Shown here in pieces: positions 10,375 through 21,369 of a stretch of DNA of 56,937 nt. The position numbers and the translations under genes are program-made. The notes beneath the pieces are model-generated. The model did no database searches. It was not told where the DNA came from and saw only the letters and a list, made by a program, of their open reading frames with translations. Every line of letters starts with the position of its first letter. The first letter of the stretch is position 1. The DNA is from Dissophora ornata (Eukaryota > Mortierellomycota > Mortierellomycetes > Mortierellales > Mortierellaceae): positions 1 through 56,937 of the forward strand of contig MU616683.1 in the NCBI GenBank assembly GCA_025201705.1. The letters are read 5' to 3'.

Positions 10375-11961
10375 TCAGGACAGAGCGGGCTTTGGCTGAC
10401 GGTTAAATAGGATACTCAGGATACTCGCCTCCTCCCGACTCGCTGCAGCTCCTGCTCCTGCTACTTCAGGACCTCCGCGATCGGTTGTACCTCCGATCAC
10501 CTGCAAGTCCGAGAACATCTTCTTGCACTTGGCACTGGGCAGGACGCCGTACCGGATCATGTCATTGTAGATCCACCTGGCCTTCTGATTTTCGCCTCTG
10601 GATACGCAAGCCTCCATTAGATCGCTCCATGCAGTCGGTGGAAGGACTTTTGCCAACGCTGCATCCCTCTGATTGAGCAAGTTTTGTACCTCTGTGAGAT
10701 AACCGTGCTTCGTGAGGCGTTGAATCGCTGTGAGTGCTGTATTTTGATATCGCTCTAATTCCGGAGAAATATTCCTAGCTGTCATCTTGTCAATCAATTC
10801 GGCGGCGTGTTCAAGATCCTGGGCCCTGTTGAGTAGGTACATAAGATATGTCCGATACGAAAACGAGGCATTGTTGTTAACTGCGGTCGATGCGCTGAGT
10901 AAGAGTTGCGGCTCGATGGCTTTCCAAATATTATCGACACGCTCGCGACTTGGATCCGTCTTCCTCGAACCTGCAGATTCTGTTTGCGATAGCGGTGATG
11001 ACGGCGGTGGCGATGATATTGATGCTGAGGACGACGATGAGATCGCTGGAAGAGTTGGGGCAGCGGCTGGTGTCAATTTAATGTAATACTCTAAAAGAGC
11101 GCTCAGGTCATAGATTGATGATGGCTGCAGGTTGTATTCCCGCATCTTTTGCACCATTGCCCCTGCAACAGCCAAGCTGCCTGACCGAGAATGTGCCCTC
11201 GTCATGGCAGCCAGTGTGCGGACCGTCAGCGGGATGTTCATCGACTCCATTTTCTCAAATGCAATGGTCGCTCGTTTGAGTTCTCCGCATTTGATCCAAG
11301 CTTGGATGATACAAAAATGGTCATCCGATGTGCCATTGGCCTCCAGCTCTAGCCGTTCCTGTTCCTTTTGGATCCAGATAATGTCCTTGTGTTTGATCGC
11401 GGCGGCTAGACGGTCCTTACGAGCGCGGGTCCGCTGACGGGCCAGAGCATCCTTTTGGGTATGGGCTGTCCAATGCTCGATCACGGCTTTGTATTCATCC
11501 TCAGGCTTATGGATTTGTTGCGCAAGCCGGGTTCTGAACGACACTGTGAGGGCCTACAAAAAAAAAAAAAAAAAGGTGCTGTTAGACTTCTATAAACGCA
11601 TATCATTTTTCGTCATAGTTGTCGGGATTGCGCGTTTCCTCAACTATCCAACTGTCCGCGTGAGCCAGAAAGAAAGCCTCGCTCCGTTCAGCCTCTCCAA
11701 TTGCAGGGGATAGACCCTCACCTGATAGAGGTCCTCCTCCTCTTTGGATGATGAACGAGCAGATACCCCTGTGGTCGAAAACAAAGCGGCGGCAAATTGC
11801 TGTTGCGATTGCGGCGAGCGTGTCTGCAGCCGCAAAACAGCCCTCTCGAGCTCGGTGGAGAGTCCGAACCCTAGAGACGAGGGTCGGCGGGAGGCTGTTG
11901 TTAGGGCTCGTGTTCCCGTGGTGAGTGCAGCCGAGTGGATCTTCTTGGCTGCGGGGTTCAT
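10375..11961 (-). CDS. Mitochondrial PPR-like RNA-binding protein
   Basis: Two minus-strand exons, 11961-11722 and 11553-10375, give 472 residues. The intron of 168 bases starts GTGAGG and ends TTTTTGTAG; its acceptor side holds a run of 17 T residues. The first 60 residues are rich in Ala, Arg, Ser and Thr with hardly any acids, typical of mitochondrial targeting. The middle has tandem helical hairpins such as HFCIIQAWIKCGELKRATI and RTLAAMTRAHSRSGSLAVAG, and the C-terminal part has WSDLMEACVSRGENQKARWI. These match the pentatricopeptide pattern, in which each pair of helices contacts one RNA base. Between them lies a Ser/Pro-rich linker (near 10975-11070). Fungal members act in maturation or translation of mitochondrial transcripts. 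The exact target is unknown, and the repeat number is uncertain by eye. Confidence 0.7.
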
Positions 11962-12419
11962 GGTCGAGGGGAGAAGGATCGATCCTGCGCGAGGGAGGAA
12001 GGGAAGAGCCGGGAGTGGTGTAGTGAATTCAGGCTAGGGAGTGATGCACGGGCGGAAACACTATATGGGCTGCGATTAGGGCGAATGGGGATAAAGGGAT
12101 TGATGAAAGACAGAAAGACATACATACGTACATGAGTGACGTAGTTAGTTGTAGCTGTGCAGCCCGGCTATTTATTCTTCAGAACGTTCGCTCGTTCGCT
12201 CGCGCATCCGCCCTTTGCTCTATTTCAAATCATCGCTGTCCTACTCCGCTCTCTCTTGTCTCCTCTCTTCTCTTCCCCTTCCCTCCCTCTCTCTCTCACT
12301 CTCTTCTCACTTTTTTCTCTCTCTGTCTCTTCTCTCTCTCTTCTCATCCCCTCTCCATTCGATTTCCCAGCTTCCCCTCTGGATCACATACAGCACATAC
12401 CCACAACCATACACACACC
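11962..12419. promoter_or_regulatory. Divergent promoter region, PPR and oxysterol-binding genes
   Basis: Both start codons point away from this interval. The right half (about 12240-12360) is a dense C/T tract on the plus strand, the usual leader style of this window. No recognised factor site was found. Confidence 0.45.
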
Positions 12420-13604
12420 ATGAGCAAGGACAACCACGCCGACAGCGATTCCAGCTCCCTCAGCGAAGCACCCGCTGCTCACAAGGACTCGCTCCGCAGC
12501 TTCATCTCGACCTTGGCCGGCTTTTCCGGCGATTTGTCAGCGCTGACCTGCCCCAGCTTCCTGCTGAGCTCTGTCAGTCTGCTAGAGTACAGGCAAGTAC
12601 GGTGTCGAGGAGTGATGCAAAAAAAAACCAAAAAAAAAAAATGAAAGGGAGGAGGGGGCTCTGCACAGGCGCATTATCTAACACGTCTATCCGAGACATT
12701 ATTGTGCTTCCATGCGTCGCTTGGTGGCAAACACAAAACAAAAAGAGCTCGGGGGTGGTGGATGTGTTGGGTGCAGTCAGTCGGTCCCGCCTTCACTGCC
12801 GGATAGATCGCATGGCAGATGTACTAACCATCCTTGACCATCGCAAAAGCAGACAAGCAGAGATTGTCCATTGTTGTTTTTGGGGGGGTTTGCGCGTGTT
12901 TGCTCCTGCATCAAAATGTCGTTATCGTCATCAATTGCTGCGTACACAACGTGCATGCATTCCACCCCATTTCCCATCATTCCTTGTGCTCTTATACGTG
13001 GCAGCTCCCGTTTTGATCGTCTTTGACAACAAACCATTGCTGCGCTTTTGTGTTGCATGCAGCCTAATCAATTGCTGACGGGAATACTTGTAACTCCACA
13101 AACAACGAGCGATACCGGCGTGAGATGGATAAAAGAAAGAAAGCATTGTTGTGTTGTTGTTGGGGCTTCAGATTTCCTGTTCAATCGCGGATATCAATCG
13201 CCCTCGCTTCGTTTGCACTCTAAGAGCTGCAGTTACGACTCATTCCGAGACTCCCCCAATGGCTGGCTAGTTAAATGCTTTTCTAACCAGCTGTTTTTTT
13301 TTTTTTTTGCATCATTATCGATGAAATAGTCAGTACTGGGGCGACCATCCTAAGCTGTTTGCCTCCATCTCTGCAGGAAGCACGCCAGAAGAGCGCTTGC
13401 TCAATTGCACGCGCTGGTTCATCTCGACCCTTTACAGCTCGTACTCCTCTCGGGCCACAACAGTAGGCATGGAAAAGAAGCCCTACAACCCGATTCTCGG
13501 TGAGCAATATTTTGCCCAATGGACGGGGGACGACGAGACAGGTGATACCATCCTGAGCGCAGAACAAGTCAGTCATCACCCTCCAGTAAGTTTGCGCGAT
13601 AACA

Positions 13605-13643
<39 letters not shown>

Positions 13644-14624
13644 TTCCAGAAGCATATTTTTTTTATCGGGGGTCTATCCCATTCTACCATTGCGGCCCAT
13701 TCCAACTGTTGTGGGATACCAGAATACAGCAGCATCTTGATCTCCAACTGCATATTCCGTAGACCTTATGACTAAATTGCAATGCACCGAACGCCACTAT
13801 AGTTGCACACCGCAGAATGCTTATCAGAACTTGTTGTGCATTCGTAGATTATGGGCTTCCATCTTGAAAACAAAAAGGCCGGCGTTGTTCTGGAAGGACA
13901 CTGCGGCCAAAAGTCGCGCTTCGCCATGCCTGCCGGAATTGACATCTTTCAGACAGGACATGTCATTGTTACACTGCCGGAATTCGACGAGAGGTACCTG
14001 GTCACACTGCCGACCCTCAACATCCGCGGCATTATCACAGGACGGCCCGCGGTCGAGTTGGCAGGGTCAACGTACATCACTAGTACTGCAGGACTTTTAG
14101 CGACGATTGACTATAGCACCAAGGGATTCTTCTCTGGGCACCGTCATAGCTTCAAAGCAACACTGAAGCCCATAGATGGAGACAGCCCCTTCTACGTCGC
14201 TCAGGGCGTTTGGAGCGGCATGTCGAACTATAGCAACGGCACGAAGGGCGCCGAGAGCAAGCTGTTCTTTGATGCAGAGGTAGATATGCGAATCCCTCCA
14301 CAATTGAAGCCTCTGGAGGAGATGGGACCGCTCGAGTCGCACAAGCTCTGGGCCAATGTCACAAAAGCGATCAACAGCAAGGACCACGGCGCAGCGTCGA
14401 AAGAAAAGTCGCAGATTGAGGATGCGCAAAGAGTGATGGCCAAGGAGAGGAAGGAGAAGGGCGAGACGCAGGCGCACGCCCTCAAGGTTTTCTCCCTTGT
14501 CGAGGGAGACTCTGACGACACTGGCAAGGCATTCCAGACATTGAAAGCACAATTGGTCGAGACTGCTGGCCACAAGGCCGTGAAGGAGGATGAGACGATG
14601 CCCCACTGGAGATTGCGATCATAA
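12420..14624 (+). CDS. Oxysterol-binding protein, Kes1/Osh4-like
   Basis: Three exons, 12420-12592, 13330-13585 and 13848-14624, give 401 residues. This family exchanges sterol and phosphatidylinositol-4-phosphate between membranes. The lid-like N-terminus SLRSFISTLAGFSGDLSAL is followed by FLLSSVSLLEYSQYWGDHP, and the family signature EQVSHHPP ends exon 2. There is no PH or ankyrin domain, as in the short yeast members of about 430 residues. Intron 1 (737 bases) begins GCAAGT after AG and ends AAATAG; only this GC-AG junction yields the conserved Ser-Gln-Tyr-Trp and keeps frame. Intron 2 (262 bases) contains an A run of about 35 bases. The C-terminus ends in a coiled-coil-like Lys/Glu segment. 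Location is inferred to be cytosolic with contact-site recruitment. Confidence 0.88.
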
Positions 14625-14823
14625 CGACATATACAACAGTTTTGAGCCAATGTAGACTGTGCTTATTTTTTTCATAGCGTTTTTTAATTAGATAAACCGA
14701 ATGGTTTGAATGCTTGAATTGCCACCAAATTGTTGTTGTGACTTGCTTTGTAAAACGTTGGGCTGATGCAAAGTCAAGGCAGTTCCTTGATGCTTCAAAT
14801 GAACAATTCATATTTGCTGCAGG

Positions 14824-16647
14824 ATGAGCCCCAAGGAGATAGGCCCATGTGTGTGTGGGTCATACGAGGACTTTGGATTCATGGTAGGATGCGCCGACTA
14901 CTAGAGTCATGTCGACGACGACTTTATGCATGATTCACAGTTTCTGATTCTGGCCCCCTGAATTTCGCTATTAGATTTGCTGCGACGGATGCGAATCGTG
15001 GATGCATGGCCCATGTGTGAAGGTCACCAAAAAGTTCGCTACAGGAATCGACGACTACATGTGCCCTCGATGTGAAAAGGCTTCTGCCTTGTATAGCCGC
15101 AAACGAGCCAGGTCCAGAGTCACAGGAACGAGTCGTTCAGCACCGAAAAATACTATGGCAATATCAGTCGTTCAAACATCAAAGCTGCTCAAGATGAGTG
15201 ACGAGATCCTTATCTGGATCTTGACATTCGTTCGCTGCCAAAGGTCAATATGCAGGGTTTCAAGTACTTGCAAGAGACTTTGGAGAGTCGCTCAGGATCC
15301 GTACCTGGTATGAGAAACTTTGTGCAATTTGTGCTTGTAAATATGTTTGTGTCCTTATCCTAATGCACCACTGAGTATTCCCTTTTCTGCTGCTCACTCT
15401 TCTGACTGTAGTGGAAACATATCACATTGACTCACGACACAATACTCCGCCAGTACTGGGACACCCAAATCCAGCCCCGGCTTCTCTCGGCTAATATATG
15501 CGAACTTAACCTTTTGGGTGAGATTTCATCGCCAGTAATGATCGATGCGTTGAAACTAGACCTTTTCACCGGACTCAGGATTTTGCGACTGGAAGATATT
15601 CAAACATACACAGTCTACCGTCTCGCGAGCAAGCTACCCTGGCTCAGAGTCTTTGAAGCGCGGAGGATCAAAGGCAACAGTGATAACTGGGATTGGCGGC
15701 CATTTCAGAATCTGAATATGCTGGAAGAACTACTTCTCTGGAGGAACGAGAAGCCCCTGCAGACCTTCAGCCTGTCACACGATGCGTCGATCGAGGTGCC
15801 CGACGATATATACCCAATAGGCGAGCAACATATCTGGGGCGGTTTCGTACAACTCTCAAGTCCAGCCTCCTCGGATTCAGGATCAGGGTCAGATGATGAT
15901 GGAGAAAGTCAACTTGACGACACAACGAGCATACATAGCAACCAGAGCTTGCACGGGTCAGAGGACAGTCATCTATCAGGACAGCGTCCACATCGACCCG
16001 TGATGCGCAGCCTAAAGCGATTGGCGCTAATCAACATTGTCAGTCCGTCGACGAATCGTGGAACTGACGGAGTGATGCGGAGTTTGGTATCTAGGGTGAC
16101 AACATTTATCCACTGGAACAGTTTCAACATCTTGTTCCCCATAGTACGGACCCACTATGAGAAGCTTGTGCACCTCACTCTTATTGAAGCTTGCGAACCG
16201 GCCTGGCGCGAAGGCACCTGGCAAGAGCATGCGGCAGTTTTCCAAAGGATGAGGTGTTTAGAGTCAATCACTTTGATTAACCCCAACATGAATCGACGGT
16301 TTCTTATTCCTATACTGGATGCGCTGCTCTCGCTGGATCGACTACAGCTCATCCGGCTGGTCTCAACAGAAGACATTGAAGCCATCAATATGGTATTTAC
16401 GCACGTCCTTGACACGCGGTGGAGCGGACGGTTGTCAGTCTCAATCCAGGACGATCTCGGGGCAGATGCAGTCTCAAGAGATTGGTGTGCCAAGGCAACG
16501 GAACGTGTTTCGAAAACGAACAAGGTTGGACCGCACACAGCTTTACAAAGGCAACTTGAATTCGACGTCAAGCTATTCCGGAGCGAGTGGGATGAGGATT
16601 CAGGACTGAAGAAGCTTTGTTTGAAAGCCTGGCAGCAGACCTTGTAG
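14824..16647 (+). CDS. PHD-finger and F-box protein
   Basis: Three exons, 14824-14883, 14975-15307 and 15412-16647, give 542 residues. Exon 1 and the start of exon 2 together encode a PHD finger: CVCGSYEDFGFM, then ICCDGCESWMHGPC and YMCPRC. The C-x-C, C-x2-C, H-x2-C and C-x2-C ligands are all present. PHD fingers usually read histone H3 tails. About 60 residues later an F-box follows, MSDEILIWILTFVRCQ through TCKRLWRVAQDPYLWKHI, which would dock Skp1 of an SCF ubiquitin ligase. The remaining 400 residues contain leucine-rich-repeat-like strands (for example LRILRLEDI and LEELLLWRN) and an acidic Ser/Asp insert near 15865-15960. No JmjC or CXXC domain is visible, which distinguishes it from KDM2. 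It follows the oxysterol-binding gene by 200 bases on the same strand. A nuclear substrate receptor is inferred. Confidence 0.82.
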
Positions 16648-16772
16648 CATCTTTGTGCAGTAAACCATAAATGAGTAAAACATTCTTTGTGTAACGTTGG
16701 GTATGCGTTTCGTGCTCCTGGTGCAAAAATAATGTGGAGATTTCTTCTGAAGTTCGTTCAAAACGATCTGTT

Positions 16773-16778
16773 TTTATT
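16773..16778 (-). terminator. AATAAA signal downstream of the amino-acid transporter
   Basis: The minus strand reads AATAAA about 170 bases past the transporter stop. The rest of the 299-base convergent gap to the PHD gene shows no other feature. Confidence 0.35.
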
Positions 16779-16946
16779 GTACAGGTACAAGGGTGGATTC
16801 GCTTCTAAACCGAGGGGATGAGCCGATGTATATATCGGAGGCGGTGAGGAAGAGAGGGAGGTAGAGGCTTCTATAATACAGGCGCGGCGAGGATAATACA
16901 TATTTGAGGCAAGAGATACAATAAAACTGGATCGAGCTGGAGAACT

Positions 16947-18328
16947 CTAGTTGCTGGCATCGGTCTCAAAGTCGACCTTGAGGGCCTTGATAGCGTCGAT
17001 GGATCCAATAACAGCACTGATGGCGCCGATGATGACAATGATGGCGCACCAGACCAGTTCGTACCACTTCATCTGTCTCCATCCGATCAACTTGAAATAG
17101 CACAGGATAGGCAGGATAAAGATCAAGGTACAGTTGCCAAGAGCACCCAAAAGCGACAAAAAGTCACCAAAGTAGGGCACAGTGCAGGCAATGCCTCCGC
17201 AAACACCAACGACGGCAAGACGGATGATCGAGCGGTAGACACGCTCCATGACCTTGCCGCGACGAGCGACTGTGACATCGACCAGACGCTCAAACTCGAG
17301 TGCAAAGGACGTCAAGAGGATAGGTGCAGCAAGGATGACGTGGACAATAATGACAACGGTTCCGACCTTTGTGAAGATATCATCGGGCAAATTGTCGAGG
17401 ATGGGTGACTTGGCCAAGTTACCATAAGCAAGGTAACCGGGGATGGCGGTGGCAAGGTAAAGAATCGAGCAGGTGCCGAGGGCAGCAGCGACGACACGAT
17501 TCCAGCTTTTGGGGTATCTCATAGCTTCTTCGACGTGCATGTATACAACATTGCCTCCGAAGCAGATCGAGATCGAGGCCACAGTTGAGGGCAGGTTGGC
17601 CAAGATGACGACATCGTGCGTGACATCGGGGTAAGTGTGGTTGTTGAGATCCATGATCGATCCGCGGACAGCGACAATGACAAGGACAACCGTGGCGAGG
17701 GCGCCAAAGACGGACATGACAGCAACCTCCTTCAAAGTCTTCATCGCCAAAAAAGGAATAGCGACGATGCCAGCGCAGATCCAAATCCAGGCCTTGGTGC
17801 TAAGATCAGCACCAGTCACGAGACTCTTCATCTCTGTGCCGGCCAAGATCAAGTACATGATGGGCGCACCGAGAACGATCGAGGTGTGGAAGAACCAGAC
17901 GGCGATCAATCCAGGCTTGCCAAAGGCGTGACGACCAATCTCCTGGTAGGAAGAGAGGCGGTACTTGCCATTGTAGTAGAGGCACTTCATGAGCAAGATC
18001 GCAGTGTAGACTGACATGACCAGCGAGAGCACTAGCACTCCTACACCGATCCAGCCACCCAACTTGAGGGCGTAAGGCAATCCCAGAGTTCCAGTACCTG
18101 GAAAGGTAAGAGGGAATTGTTTGGTTAGAGAACATGTACCAATGGTCTGATCATTGACAACGGATGGGTAGCAAGGCGACAATTTGTACCTGCAACAACA
18201 CAGACGACATTGGCGTAGGCCAGGAAGTTTGAGCCCTGTTCTGGTCTCTCGGCCATGAGGTCGACGATTGATGACTCCTTGTCGCTGTGGACGCTGGTGG
18301 CATCGTAGATTTCGTCGTTCTTCTCCAT
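16947..18328 (-). CDS. AAAP-family amino-acid transporter
   Basis: Two minus-strand exons, 18328-18190 and 18097-16947, give 429 residues. The 92-base intron (GTACAA to TTCCAG) interrupts the first membrane segment; joining yields VVCVVAGTGTLGLPYALKLG, the conserved TM1 signature of the amino-acid/auxin permease (Aa_trans) family. About eleven hydrophobic segments follow, including FGGNVVYMHVEEAMRYP, the typical substrate-region motif with a charged pair. The short acidic N-terminus (about 36 residues) lacks a signal peptide. Fungal members import amino acids at the plasma membrane or move them across the vacuole; the sequence does not decide which. The start ATG follows a purine-rich leader on the plus strand, which is pyrimidine-rich when read as the transcript. 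Confidence 0.88.
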
Positions 18329-20345
18329 GGCGGTGTGAGTGTAGAGGGAAGAGGGAAGAGGGAAGAGGGGGAGGGGGGTTGAATCGGAAGGGGGCGAAGG
18401 CGGAAGGGAGGAGAAGAGAGGAGAGGATGTGGAGGGAAAGTAGTACTAAGGCACTAAGGCAGTTGATCAAATCGGAATATCAAGCACAGACTCTGATCAA
18501 TGCGTTTCCCTCGGTGATGACAGAGGAAGAGGGGAGTTGGGGAAGATGGGAGAGATTGAGGCTGTGGAATAGAAACGGAAAATGAAAGGAGACAAGAGAA
18601 GACTTTTTATACGACTGCGAGGGTTCAGTTCCGGATATGTCCCCGTTGAATCGGTGTCTACAAGATGGCCGGCCCGCCGCTGTGCAATCCGCGCAAGGTT
18701 CGCGCTGACTGGCGAGGTCTTATCTTCCGGGGTGATACATGACCTGCCTTCCGCTTTCTGGGGTCGCAGTGTCCCACAAACAGCACCATACAAACAACAG
18801 AAATACGCCACTCTATGCTACTATGTTGTGGATAAACATAACCCTATACTCTGTTCCTGGCATCACCTCGATCTGCCCGCTTGTTCTGCTTGACGGTTGG
18901 TATTCTATCCGGAGATCCATATTGTGGAGGGGAATGCAATATGTGTAGCATGACTGTGTACAATAGTGCAGTGGAAGCCTCGGAAGATGCAAAATGTAGG
19001 GCAGAACGGCAGAATATCTCCAAGCGAGATAAAAAGCCTTCCAAAAGTATGATCTGCGATATCTGTAACTCCACCAATCGTACTCATTCTGAGGGCATTG
19101 ATTTTTGTTTCTCCCCCCTATTATACATCTCTGGAATCCCTGTTGGTGGGGTCGACATGCTATTTCGGCTTGCAAGATAGGTCGTGAATACTCTCCTCTG
19201 CTGTACCCGCCGATGCAGTTGTGGGGGTAATCAATCGGCGGATCGAAGATCAAATTCATGACGAAATAAAAAAATTCGGGTGTCATCACGGCTTAGTCCC
19301 GCAGAAACCCCAAGAATAGAAACCATAGAAAGGCCAAACAGCTAAAACTCCATAGGCCAATCCGCTTTCTCTCCCATGTATTGAAGAAGGGCTCGATTCA
19401 AGTTCAATCTCCTACCTAATGGTCATGCTACGGAGAGACAACCCTTCTCCCAATCATCTCCTCTACTCCTTGTGGACTAAAGTTTTTCGAGGGTCCTCCT
19501 CCGTGGATCAAAGATCAAAATGCCATTGTAATGTCGTCTGAGTCGTGTTTTCTCCACACACAATCGGGCATGGCAGGACAGTGAGTTTCTTGTTGGAGCT
19601 TTGAGCCCTGAAAATTCGAATTCCCGCTCAAGAAAGAGGCATGTGCGTTTGTGAAGAAAGAGAGGGTGCGCGGCACGTCGCCTAGTTGACCAAATGGCGC
19701 GATCTAGCGTCAGCAATTGACCGGTGCATCCACTCTTGTGGGGCGGGGTCTTTATGAAGAGATAATAAGATATTCAACATTGCGTCGGAGCGCCTGAATA
19801 CATCTATTTGGCCATGTGGACTCTCACTAGCTGGATATAAAAGGCCAACCACATCCCAACGCCTCGCTTGCACTCTTCACAGAGCGCACAACCTGGATAA
19901 CTGATCTGTTTGCGTGTTTGTATGTTTGCATGCCTGTGTGCGAACATGATGCTGTTTTGTTTATTCTTCCCACGTTTGTTTGCGAATCTTTCAAGAAATC
20001 CTCCCCGAGCGCAGAAACCTGCAAGGTGGAGAGGCGCCCGCCTATACCTGACCAATATCGCAGACTTACTTGGATGCGATTGACACCTTCGAATTTCTGA
20101 ATTACAACCAATGATTCAATGGGTCCTGCATAACCCATTTATGCGCCAGATGCCAAACGGCTAGGCAGCTCAACGGCCTATCATGTAGGTAGTAGTAGGC
20201 GTGGGAGAGATCTAATCGTTCCTGAAAATAGACCAGTTAATGCTCGGGTTCAGCATCTCAAGCGTTTTCTTGACATTCGCCGACTCCACTAATGCCCTTA
20301 AAGAGGAAGAATCTACGGAACTCTTACGACCCCATGAGAGCGAAT
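18329..20345. other. Gene-poor interval
   Basis: This interval holds the leader of the amino-acid transporter (to about 18600) and then 1.7 kb without a supported gene. A TATAAAA at 19836-19842 on the plus strand is followed only by a possible 45-codon frame at 19949. The LINE fragment starts just beyond. Confidence 0.5.
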
Positions 20346-20357
20346 TCTTAGACCCCA

Positions 20358-21087
20358 GTGAGAACAAAGATATATAATCTTTACCAATCTTTGTTATACC
20401 CACGGGTCCTCTTTGGGGGGTTGACCTGGGCCCCCGATGGTTTCCGCCGCATTGATCCCAAACACACCTATGGGAGTGCTGGCATTCGCCACGACAGGGG
20501 TTCTTACGGGGGACCTTCAAGGGCGGCAAGGAGTTTTCTTGTGTGGCATAGTCTTAAGGGGTAGGTATATTGCATTGAGTTCTCCCCAAATGTCTGCCAA
20601 TTCAATAACCCCGCCTCCACAGTCGAGGTTTTGGAGAGCGACAATCCCACACTCTGCTCGGACAATATGGTGGAGAGCCATCCACAACAAGCTGGCTACA
20701 GCAGAAGTGATGTACTTCAAATGGCAACACGCTCCCAGTCCTGCTTGCTGTCAATGCGGTTGGGCAACGGAAGACAAGGACCATATGCTCTTCTTATGTC
20801 CTACCAAGCGCCAGACCTGGGTTACCTACCTCACGGACCTCACTGCCAAGTCTATCTGGAGCGACCGAGACCTCTGTGCCTTAATTCAGTGGACACGGCC
20901 CCGCATAACCATAAAGTCCTAATACCGACACCCTTACAGAGTCTCAGCTGATCGCATATGTCCTCCAAGGAATATGGCAAATGCGTTACGCCTTTGTCCT
21001 TGACGACCGCACCATTCTCATCGACAAAATGTCCCAATCCATGCGGAGGATGGCTCTCCGTGTGAGCACACTTCGAGCAAGCGACTG
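20358..21087 (+). mobile_element. Decayed LINE (non-LTR retrotransposon) 3' fragment
   Basis: The plus strand encodes the C-terminal end of a LINE reverse-transcriptase polyprotein. Most telling is a zf-RVT-like block near 20625-20850: FWRATIPHSARTIWWRAIHN, then SPACCQCGWATEDKDHMLFL, with the pattern W-x2-I...W-R...C-x2-C...H-x4-C. The frame continues to about 20880, shifts to a frame reading DTAPHNHKVLIPT, and shifts again at about 20935 to TESQLIAYVLQGIWQMRYAF, which ends at a stop at 21085-21087. At least two frameshifts therefore break it, and the upstream catalytic part is missing. This is the usual result of 5'-truncated LINE insertion followed by decay. The left edge is uncertain. The following 160 bases may be its 3' untranslated tail. 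Confidence 0.72.
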
Positions 21088-21369
21088 AAAAAAAAGCTCC
21101 CTTTCCAGATATACAAATTAATTTAGACAAGTCATCGCCTCGGTTTGAAATAAACACTTTGCCCAAAAAAATAACACCCGCCGCAAAAGGGGGCTGAACT
21201 TTGAGCGCATTTTTTAATTTACGTTTTTTGCAGCAAGAAGAGCACACTCGTGAACACGCGCTGACTGAAGGAGGAGCGAGGCGGGTCTGAGACCTTCATC
21301 CCTCGCCTCATGCGAGAATGAGTGTCGTTTTATTATTCTGCCCACTTGGCGCTTTTTAGTGAAATATCA
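21088..21369. other. Flank between LINE relic and membrane-protein gene
   Basis: A-rich patches occur near 21087-21095 and 21164-21172. No poly-A tail with matching target-site duplication could be identified by eye, and no gene is seen. Confidence 0.4.

Noticed and set aside
13283..13753. Minus-strand frame of 156 codons in the oxysterol-binding gene
   Set aside because: It owes its length to poly-A/T runs (Phe and Lys runs) and lies antisense to conserved exon 2.
18813..19289. Minus-strand frame of 158 codons, Tyr/Cys-rich
   Set aside because: No recognisable domain, aromatic-rich random composition, and no supporting exon structure.
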